Shown one piece after another: positions 1 to 4,532 of a stretch of DNA of 6,486 nt (the first letter of the stretch is position 1; each line of letters begins with the position of its first letter). Below the pieces are notes generated by a model that saw only the letters and a list, made by a program, of their open reading frames with translations, was not told the DNA's origin and made no database searches. The DNA is from Campylobacteraceae bacterium. GTDB lineage: Bacteria > Campylobacterota > Campylobacteria > Campylobacterales > Sulfurovaceae. A program made the position numbers and the translations under genes. The stretch covers positions 1-6,486 of the forward strand of contig JALWZK010000143.1 in NCBI GenBank assembly GCA_027002665.1. Direction: 5' to 3'.

Positions 1-1
1 T

Positions 2-226
2 AAAGAGTCAATATTTATATCATCCATTATAGGATTTATATTTATATTAAGAGAGACTACTATTACAATGCTTGTTGCTCCTGCTGGAAGCACTACTCTA
101 CCTATATATACTCTTACACAAATGGCAAATGGAAAACCATCTACTATTACATCACTCTCTCTTTTAATGATATTTATAGTAATCATACCTCTAATGATAT
201 TAATAAAAAAGGTTAGATATGATTAG
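2..226 (+). CDS. ABC transporter permease, C-terminal end (partial)
   Basis: Only the last 74 residues are in the window; the frame is open from the left edge and ends at the TAG at 224-226. It is the inner-membrane channel subunit of a binding-protein-dependent importer. The visible part has a hydrophobic helix (about residues 4-16), then RETTITMLVAPAGSTTLP and a loop with YTLTQMANG, then a final helix (about 50-68) and a short basic tail. An L-x-E-T-x-T-x-x-L-x-x-P-x-G-x-x-T-L-x-x-x-I-x-x-L pattern before the last helix is typical of the Fe(III)/thiamine/sulfate-type permeases (Binding-protein-dependent transport family). The gene overlaps the next one, its probable ATPase, by 8 bases. The substrate cannot be told from this fragment; Fe(III) is a family-level guess. 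Confidence 0.75.
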   Translation, partial: KESIFISSIIGFIFILRETTITMLVAPAGSTTLPIYTLTQMANGKPSTITSLSLLMIFIVIIPLMILIKKVRYD

Positions 227-854
227 ATGTAAAAATCTAACACTTAAATATAAACAAAAGAGTATTTTTAAAGATTTCTCTCTATATATAGAGGATAGAG
301 AGCGTCTTGTAGTAGTTGGAGAGTCAGGTGTAGGAAAGAGTACACTACTAAGGGTTATAGCTGGATTTACTCCATTAGATAGTGGAGAGATATATATAGA
401 TAATCAGTTAGTAACAAAGGATAGAGATATTATTGTTCCTCCAAATAGAAGAGGGATAGGTATGATATTTCAAGATTTGGCACTATGGCCACACTTAGAT
501 GTGCAAGGAAATATAGCTTTTGGACTTAAGATAAAAGGAGTCCCAAAATATAAGCGTAAAGAGATAGTAGAAGAGATGTTAAATATGGTAGGACTTCAAG
601 GTTACGAAAATCGTAATATAGATAGACTATCAGGTGGAGAACAGCAGAGAGTAGCACTTGCTCGGACACTTGCACTCTCACCCAAAACTATTCTTATGGA
701 TGAACCTCTATCTAGTTTAGATAAAGCACAAAATATAAAACTAAGAAGAGAGATAATTAGACTTCAAGAGGATTTAAAATTTACTTTAGTATATGTAACA
801 CATAATGAAGATGAGGTAGAAGAGATAGCTACAGAGAGATTATATCTTAAATAG
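219..854 (+). CDS. ABC importer ATP-binding protein, short form without TOBE domain
   Basis: This is the cytoplasmic ATPase that should energise the permease encoded just upstream. All motifs are present in order: Walker A GESGVGKST (34-42), Q-loop Gln85 in IFQDLALWPH, signature LSGGEQQRVALAR (137-149), Walker B TILMDEP (157-163), D-loop SSLD (165-168) and switch His195 in YVTHNEDE. The signature and the ALWPHLDV stretch after the Q-loop are like those of the FbpC/PotA/ThiQ group. At 211 residues it stops right after the nucleotide-binding domain, whereas FbpC and PotA usually run to about 350 residues with a C-terminal TOBE domain; ThiQ-like members are similarly short. The start at 219 is supported by an AAGG at 209-212 and the 8-base overlap, which implies translational coupling. 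The substrate (iron, thiamine, an oxyanion or other) is not shown by the sequence. Confidence 0.85.
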   Translation: MIRCKNLTLKYKQKSIFKDFSLYIEDRERLVVVGESGVGKSTLLRVIAGFTPLDSGEIYIDNQLVTKDRDIIVPPNRRGIGMIFQDLALWPHLDVQGNIAFGLKIKGVPKYKRKEIVEEMLNMVGLQGYENRNIDRLSGGEQQRVALARTLALSPKTILMDEPLSSLDKAQNIKLRREIIRLQEDLKFTLVYVTHNEDEVEEIATERLYLK

Positions 855-860
855 TTAAGG

Positions 861-866
861 TATAAT
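861..866 (+). promoter_or_regulatory. Putative -10 element of a vegetative promoter
   Basis: A perfect TATAAT sits in the 39-base gap between the ATPase stop and the start of the small membrane protein gene. The start codon is 28 bases downstream of the hexamer. No good -35 box is visible, which is normal for Campylobacterota sigma-70 promoters. It would separate the importer genes from the following five-gene cluster. In DNA this rich in A and T a chance match is possible. Confidence 0.4.
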
Positions 867-879
867 ATTAAAAATATTA
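863..879 (+). repeat. Inverted repeat overlapping the putative -10 box
   Basis: Two perfect 7-base arms, TAATATT (863-869) and AATATTA (873-879), are separated by AAA. The repeat overlaps the TATAAT at 861-866 and would cover the expected transcription start, a position suited to an operator. The arms are made only of A and T, so chance is a real alternative; no known regulator site is recognised. Confidence 0.3.
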
Positions 880-893
880 ATGGGTTTTGCATA

Positions 894-1148
894 ATGAAAT
901 TTTTTATATATCTTTTTCCAATATTTATACTTATAGCTATTGTATATCTAAGAGTAGAACCTAACTATGGAGATTTTATAAAACTATCTAAATTTAGTGA
1001 ACCAGCCTATGGAGTCTTTTGGTATGAGCCACGATTTAGATATTTACAGAGAGCAAAATATGAGCCATATCCTGAGATGCCAAATTGTGATAGATTAAGA
1101 TTTGTATATAAACTCTCCTCTAAAGAGATAAAAAATGCAACCAAATAG
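894..1148 (+). CDS. Small membrane-anchored protein of unknown function
   Basis: This 84-residue protein belongs to no family I recognise. Residues 3-19 form one hydrophobic helix with a single Lys before it; the remaining 65 or so residues are polar and rich in aromatics (YGVFWYEPRFRYLQ at about 39-52, YEPYPEMP at 56-63) with one cysteine, Cys65. An N-in topology placing the aromatic domain in the periplasm is the simplest reading, with the helix serving as an uncleaved signal anchor. It is the first gene of the five-gene cluster and its end overlaps the permease start by 14 bases, which argues that it is translated and belongs to the same system. No strong ribosome-binding site precedes the ATG. 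It may be an accessory subunit of the ABC complex or a partner of the NosL-like protein; that is inference. Confidence 0.65.
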   Translation: MKFFIYLFPIFILIAIVYLRVEPNYGDFIKLSKFSEPAYGVFWYEPRFRYLQRAKYEPYPEMPNCDRLRFVYKLSSKEIKNATK

Positions 1149-2316
1149 ATTTTACTTTGCTCTTATAAATCTTCTAAGAGAGGCTAAGGGGCATATTGGA
1201 ATTGCTATACTATCCATTATTTTAATCTTTTTTATATCATCTATTATACTATTCTCTAATGCTCTACAACAGACTATTTTAGAAGCCTTAGAGGCTCAAC
1301 CAGATTTTGTTGTTCAAAAGATACGAGATGAGGTGATAGTTCCAATTAAAAAGAGAGTAGCAGATGAGATTATAGAGATAGCAGGAACTACAAATATAAG
1401 TTTAAGAGTTTGGGGGAGATATACCTTTTCTAACACTCAAAAGAGTATTTTAATAGTAGGAGTTGACTTTTTAGATGAGCAGAGCCATGATGCTTTAGAG
1501 AAGATTATTAAAAGCACAGATTTAAATGAATTTCTGATGGATAGAAATCAGATTATAGTTGGTGAGGGAGTTGCTAAATGGATGAAAAAAACCAAAAGAG
1601 ATAAAACTCTTAGAGTATATACTCCAAAAGGTAAAGCAGTTGAGCTTAAACTATTTAAAGTGATACCAAAGAGTCTTAATCTCTTCTCAAATGATATGGT
1701 AATTATGAATATCAAAACTGCACAAAAGATATTTGGACTTAAAAGAAGTAGCGTTACCGATATAACATTTGATGCTCCAAATGAGTTGGAGTGGGATATT
1801 ATTCCAATAAAGGTCTCTAGTTTAGATAGTGATTTAAGAGTAATTAGTAAAAAAGAGTCATATAAAGCCTATCAAGAGATGTTTGACTATAAGGGTGGCT
1901 TTTTTCTGCTTAGTTTTATAATGGTTGCTATGAGCTTTATGATGCTTCTATACCAAAAATATTCTCAAGTCTATAGCTCTCAGAAAAGAAGCATTGGGAT
2001 ATTAAAAGCGATAGGTTGGGGAGTTGGAGATGTGCTTATTATGAAATTTTATGAGACACTTACTGTTGTGGTTATCTCATTTATAATTGGATTTTTACTC
2101 GCTTGGAGTTTTGTATTTATATTTGATGCACCTATTATAAGAGATATATTTTTAGGAAATAGTAATTTTGAGCTAACAGATATTAAACTCTACTCATCTA
2201 TTGATTGGTTCAATATTACAACTATCTTTATACTATTTGCCTTACCATTTTTTATGTCGGTTTTAATTCCTGTATGGAGAGTTGCAACTACTTCACCAAA
2301 AGAGGCAATGAGATGA
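1135..2316 (+). CDS. FtsX/MacB-type ABC transporter permease
   Basis: This is a 393-residue inner-membrane subunit with the classic type VII (MacB/LolC/FtsX) plan: helix 1 at about 20-42, a large periplasmic domain at about 43-254, then three helices at about 255-277, 310-331 and 360-382. Between helices 2 and 3 lies the coupling segment QKRSIGILKAIGWGVGDV (283-300), matching the conserved R-x-I-G-I-L-K-A-x-G stretch that contacts the ATPase. The C-terminus PVWRVATTSPKEAMR is like the P-x-x-R-A-x-x-x-x-P-x-E-A-L-R ending of the family. Such proteins usually do mechanical work across the membrane rather than form a channel. The upstream gene overlaps it by 14 bases and the ATPase gene follows with an ATGA overlap, so the three should be co-translated. 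The cargo is unknown; neighbours suggest metal or thiol handling in the periplasm. Confidence 0.88.
   Translation: MQPNRFYFALINLLREAKGHIGIAILSIILIFFISSIILFSNALQQTILEALEAQPDFVVQKIRDEVIVPIKKRVADEIIEIAGTTNISLRVWGRYTFSNTQKSILIVGVDFLDEQSHDALEKIIKSTDLNEFLMDRNQIIVGEGVAKWMKKTKRDKTLRVYTPKGKAVELKLFKVIPKSLNLFSNDMVIMNIKTAQKIFGLKRSSVTDITFDAPNELEWDIIPIKVSSLDSDLRVISKKESYKAYQEMFDYKGGFFLLSFIMVAMSFMMLLYQKYSQVYSSQKRSIGILKAIGWGVGDVLIMKFYETLTVVVISFIIGFLLAWSFVFIFDAPIIRDIFLGNSNFELTDIKLYSSIDWFNITTIFILFALPFFMSVLIPVWRVATTSPKEAMR
2301..2305 (+). promoter_or_regulatory. Ribosome-binding site fixing the ATPase start
   Basis: AGAGG lies 7 bases before the ATG at 2313. It supports the start inside the ATGA overlap with the permease stop, rather than an ATG at 2205 in the same frame, which would add 36 unrelated residues read from within the permease gene. 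Confidence 0.6.
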
Positions 2317-2993
2317 AAAAGCCTATAGTTACCCTAAAAGATGTATCTAAGATATTTGATAATGGGACAAAGGCATTGGATAATATCAATCTACAGATTT
2401 TTAAAAATGAGACTATTATTTTAAGTGGAGTTAGTGGAAGTGGGAAAACAACACTTATTGGTTTAATCGCTGGATTAGATAGACCAACTGAGGGGTTAGT
2501 TGAGGTAGATGGAGTAAAAATATCCAAACTTCCACAGATTGAATTAGATAGCTTTAGACAAAAGAGTGTAGGGGTAATATTTCAAGACTTTGGATTGATA
2601 GAGTATCTAACTGTATATGAGAATATTATAGCATCTCTTATCCCTCTAAGGTTAGAGAGAGATATTGCTGAGAGAAGAGTTCAAGAGGCAATGAGAGAAG
2701 CTAATATCTCACATAAAGCCAATAGTAGAGTATATCATCTTTCAGGTGGAGAGAAACAGAGATGTGCCATAGCAAGAGCAGTTGTTAATAGACCAAATAT
2801 AGTTATATGTGATGAGCCAACAGCCAATCTTGACTTAGAGAATAGTAAACAGTTTATTAAGTTATTAAATGGCTTAAAATCTAAAGGGCATACAGTTATT
2901 ATTGCTACACATGACCCAATTTTTGAGAGATTAATGCCAAATATTAGAAAAATCACTATTTCAAATGGAAAAATAGAAAACTCTTATGGATAA
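2313..2993 (+). CDS. LolD/MacB-type ABC transporter ATP-binding protein
   Basis: This is a 226-residue cytoplasmic ATPase, the usual size for LolD-like partners of FtsX/MacB permeases. Motifs in order are Walker A GVSGSGKT (39-46), Q-loop Gln91 in VIFQDFGLIEYLTVYEN, signature LSGGEKQRCAIARA (143-156), Walker B IVICDEP (163-169), D-loop ANLD (171-174) and switch His200 in IIATHDP. The IFQDFGLI-x-x-L-T-V-x-E-N pattern and CDEPTANLD are characteristic of the MacB/LolD/FtsE group. I chose the ATG at 2313, which overlaps the permease stop as ATGA, because homologous sequence (VTLKDVSKIF) begins right after it and AGAGG is well spaced. The gene end overlaps the next gene by 8 bases. It should form the motor of the ABC complex with the upstream permease. 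Confidence 0.9.
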   Translation: MKKPIVTLKDVSKIFDNGTKALDNINLQIFKNETIILSGVSGSGKTTLIGLIAGLDRPTEGLVEVDGVKISKLPQIELDSFRQKSVGVIFQDFGLIEYLTVYENIIASLIPLRLERDIAERRVQEAMREANISHKANSRVYHLSGGEKQRCAIARAVVNRPNIVICDEPTANLDLENSKQFIKLLNGLKSKGHTVIIATHDPIFERLMPNIRKITISNGKIENSYG

Positions 2994-3990
2994 TACACTT
3001 TTACACAATCAAAATGTTATTATTTTATTCTTTGGTAGTATCAGTAGTCTTATAGTGCTTATTATTGCCACACTCCTTGCTATAGAGATAATTTTTAATT
3101 GGGATTTTAATAAAACAGATAAGAGACAGCATAGATTAGAGAAAAATAGTTGGTTAATCTCAACTATTATAGGATTTATAGCTAGTATAAAAGTTATATT
3201 ACTTCCATATTTTGTATTTACAATAGATACTCTTAGCAATATTGTCCCAGGGGCTATGTGTGGAGCTGGAGTTATTAGTTATAATGATTATGGCATGAAA
3301 CTTCTATTTATAAAGATAGTTGAACTTGCTTTAATTGCTTTTTGGCTTCTACTTAACCGATATGATATAAAATCTCTATATAGATGGATAAAACCTAAAA
3401 TGTTTCTATTGATTTTAATCTTCGCTATATCAACTATACAACTATGGTTTGAGTATCACTTTTTTGAAGCAATAGATATACATAAGGTAGTTAACTGTTG
3501 CTCAACACTATATGGTCTATTGGAGGGTATGAATCCTTTGCCATGGGGATTAGATAGAAATCTACTACTTATACTCTTTTTTCTGCTCTATGCTTTAATA
3601 CTCTCTACATATTTAGCCAAACAAGAGTATCTCTTCACTGTAGCAGTTATACTATTTAGCATAATTGCATATTATAGTGTTCTCTACTTTTTTGCTCCAT
3701 ATATCTATGAACAACCAAATCACAACTGTCCATTCTGTATGATGCAAAAAGAGTATCACTATGTGGGGTATGCTGTATGGAGTCTATATTTTATAGGGAT
3801 TTTTTTAGGAATTTGGTCTATCTTTGCCCAAAAGGTTTTAAAAATAGATAGCCAAATATCTAAAAGATATTCAGTTACTATTTTAGGTATATTTATACTA
3901 CTCTTAGTGGGATATGTTTTACTCTATTACTATAATAACCATACATTTTTACAAGAGATAAAATCAACTGGAATGATAATGGATATGTAA
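2986..3990 (+). CDS. Eight-helix membrane protein with periplasmic cysteine motifs, unknown function
   Basis: I do not recognise a named family. The 334-residue protein has about eight hydrophobic helices: roughly 11-37, 56-80, 105-124, 138-160, 192-211, 213-237, 257-281 and 295-316. Basic residues fall in the loops at 38-55, 124-137 and 282-294, so by the positive-inside rule both ends are outside. All five cysteines then lie on the periplasmic side: Cys92 (MCGAGV), Cys171-Cys172 (VVNCCSTLYG) and Cys248/Cys251 in NHNCPFCMMQKEYHYVGY, next to Met252, Met253, His246 and His258. The C-terminal tail adds Met330, Met332 and Met334. CPFC is a thioredoxin-like CxxC, and CxxC-Met-Met plus His also looks like a soft-metal site. 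It overlaps the ATPase gene by 8 bases and the NosL-like gene by 1. A copper transfer or membrane thiol redox role is inference. Confidence 0.75.
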   Translation: MDNTLLHNQNVIILFFGSISSLIVLIIATLLAIEIIFNWDFNKTDKRQHRLEKNSWLISTIIGFIASIKVILLPYFVFTIDTLSNIVPGAMCGAGVISYNDYGMKLLFIKIVELALIAFWLLLNRYDIKSLYRWIKPKMFLLILIFAISTIQLWFEYHFFEAIDIHKVVNCCSTLYGLLEGMNPLPWGLDRNLLLILFFLLYALILSTYLAKQEYLFTVAVILFSIIAYYSVLYFFAPYIYEQPNHNCPFCMMQKEYHYVGYAVWSLYFIGIFLGIWSIFAQKVLKIDSQISKRYSVTILGIFILLLVGYVLLYYYNNHTFLQEIKSTGMIMDM

Positions 3991-4499
3991 TGGAAAGATT
4001 TTTTAAAAAAGTAAGTTATATTCTGCTGTTACTTATAGCTATAATTATAGGGTATAGCCTATATAGTAGTAGTGAGCCTGTAACTGTAGTTCATGGAAAT
4101 AGGGGACACTATCCTCTGCTCTTCACACTTGAAAAGACAAATGACCCTATATCAAAAATGCTTATTAGAGATTTTATAAATGCTTGTGAAGTGGTTGAAG
4201 AGAATGGAGATACATACTTCTTTGCTGAACCTGCTGATATGCTTATATGGCTAAAAGATAGACCAAGAGGTAAGAGATATTGGCTATGGGTATATACTAT
4301 AGATACAAATAGATGGATAAACGCTAAATTGGCTTGGTATGGTGTGACAGATAAAACTATTATGGGGTATGGATTTGGAGCAAGAGAGAGAAGATGTGAA
4401 AAGTGTATCGATTTTAATGAGCTTAAAAAACGAATACACCAAAATCAAACTCTCCTTAATCCAAAGGTAAGAAAAGAGTTATTGGAGGATAACTATTAA
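3990..4499 (+). CDS. NosL-like protein, membrane-anchored variant
   Basis: This 169-residue protein has one N-terminal helix (about 9-25) after basic residues, so the rest should be periplasmic. The body follows the NosL pattern: a Cys-x-Met-like segment that here reads SKMLIRD (55-61), then NGDTYFFAEPADMLIWL (72-88), YTIDTNRWINAKLAWYGV (102-119) and TIMGYGFGARE (123-133), matching the family's tyr-phe-phe-Asp, Met, T-x-x-W-I-x-A and T-P-M-x-x-G-F segments. NosL proteins are periplasmic Cu(I)-binding accessory proteins for nitrous oxide reductase. Odd points: there is no lipobox cysteine, the motif cysteine is Ser55 while Met57 stays, Cys66 sits in place of a usual Ala/Gln region, and a CEKC pair (Cys136, Cys139) has been added near the end. 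It starts in a TAATG overlap with the eight-helix protein. Family assignment is from remembered motifs; a role outside nitrous oxide reduction is quite possible. Confidence 0.7.
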   Translation: MERFFKKVSYILLLLIAIIIGYSLYSSSEPVTVVHGNRGHYPLLFTLEKTNDPISKMLIRDFINACEVVEENGDTYFFAEPADMLIWLKDRPRGKRYWLWVYTIDTNRWINAKLAWYGVTDKTIMGYGFGARERRCEKCIDFNELKKRIHQNQTLLNPKVRKELLEDNY

Positions 4500-4509
4500 G
4501 TTTAACTAC

Positions 4510-4531
4510 CTCTAACTAAAAATAGTTAGAG
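4510..4531. terminator. Hairpin between convergent genes, probable bidirectional terminator
   Basis: CTCTAACTA (4510-4518) and TAGTTAGAG (4523-4531) form a perfect 9-bp stem with an AAAA loop. It lies 10 bases after the NosL-like stop and directly next to the minus-strand stop at 4533-4535. On the plus strand only TTTA follows; on the minus strand there is no T-run. The stem is AT-rich, so as an intrinsic terminator it is weak, but the position suits one serving both genes. Confidence 0.55.
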
Positions 4532-4532
4532 T

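Noticed and set aside
2205..2312. N-terminal extension of the LolD-like ATPase from an ATG at 2205
   Set aside because: The extra 36 residues are read from inside the permease coding frame, do not resemble ABC ATPases, and a better start with AGAGG exists at 2313 in an ATGA overlap.
2288..3239. Open frames on the minus strand across the ATPase and the start of the eight-helix protein gene
   Set aside because: They lie fully antisense to genes with clear motifs, have no ribosome-binding sites or recognisable domains, and are expected by chance.
3990..4499. Calling the last cluster gene nosL with a role in nitrous oxide reductase maturation
   Set aside because: The motif similarity supports family kinship, but the lipobox cysteine is missing and no nosZ or nosDFY gene is visible, so the specific role and symbol are not supported.
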